From Pasteuria penetrans (GTDB lineage: Bacteria > Bacillota > Bacilli > Thermoactinomycetales > Thermoactinomycetaceae), in the NCBI RefSeq assembly GCF_900538055.1, contig NZ_UZAC03000001.1:1984001-2048000 (forward strand): a stretch of 64,000 nucleotides of DNA. Reading direction: 5' to 3'. The position numbers and the translations under genes were made by a program. The notes beneath the pieces were generated by a model that made no database searches, was not told the DNA's origin, and worked only from the letters and a program-made list of their open reading frames with translations. This document shows, one piece after another, positions 63,841 through 64,000 of this stretch (positions within the stretch are counted from its first letter, which is position 1; each line of letters opens with the position of its first letter).

Positions 63841-64000
63841 AAAGAACATTTGTCTCTATTAATTTATAAAACAAATAGAAACAAAAGTATGCGCTTTTTT
63901 CTATTATGTATATAAAATAATTGAATGAATTTTTATTTTATGTGTATTAAACACTATATTAATATTATGAAACATTCCGGTAATTTACCCCCTGATCGTT

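Overview
The window looks like a chromosomal segment of a Gram-positive, Bacilli-type (Firmicutes) bacterium that has been heavily invaded and rearranged by mobile DNA. The evidence is gene order. The right half keeps three blocks known from Bacillus subtilis: ypjD-dapB-cca-birA-panB-panC; iscS-recD2-(yrrI)-alaS-ireB(yrzL)-ruvX(yrrK)-yrzB-mltG(yrrL); and rluB-resB-resC. Each block has lost members: mgsA/bshB1/bshA, panD, dinG, mnmA and resA are not where B. subtilis has them. With many intron and IS relics, frameshifts and secreted repeat proteins, this suits a host-associated endospore-former such as a Pasteuria-like organism, but that identification is a guess.

Layout. 1-0.75 kb: a broken hypothetical gene cut by the window edge. 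1.1-9.5 kb: a minus-strand array of six YitT-family (YitT_membrane + DUF2179) genes plus a seventh fragment; one pair is a recent segmental duplication, one gene is frameshifted, and the fragment has been invaded by an ORF-less group II intron. 10.3-11.3 kb: an M19 dipeptidase. 11.4-33.75 kb: a mobile-element and surface-protein island. It holds a nested group II intron (twintron), a second intron with its own maturase, a nonsense-mutated inverted copy of the first maturase, two IS256/Mutator-type elements (called IS-A and IS-B here), a DDE transposase of IS4/IS5 type and an IS3 remnant. Between these lie three exported proteins: an Asn/Gly/Tyr-rich wall-anchor candidate, a protein with eight DTSRPPE repeats, and a coiled-coil protein.

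33.8-39.9 kb: housekeeping operon for nucleotide clean-up (MazG-like), lysine/diaminopimelate (two tandem dapB), tRNA CCA addition, biotin ligation without a repressor domain, and pantothenate (panB, panC). 40.1-42 kb: a degraded intron maturase and an exported Gln/Ser/Gly repeat protein sit where panD would be expected. 42.6-54.5 kb: cysteine desulfurase, RecD2 helicase, a zinc-ribbon protein, two small paralogous membrane proteins, an AI-2E-family permease, AlaRS, IreB, RuvX, YrzB and MltG. 54.7-58.2 kb: an ArsB/NhaD-type ion transporter and two genes without an assignable role. 59.3-63.5 kb: rluB, the cytochrome c maturation pair resB-resC, and partial tandem duplicates of resC.

The most unusual signals are the YitT array with its decay series, the group II twintron inserted directly behind domain V of its host intron, the 1.55-kb inverted repeats enclosing 12.3 kb that contain the surface-protein gene, IS-B with its 678-residue transposase and subterminal terminator hairpins, and the tandem dapB and resC duplications. 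I saw no CRISPR array, tRNA, rRNA or metabolite riboswitch that I could support.
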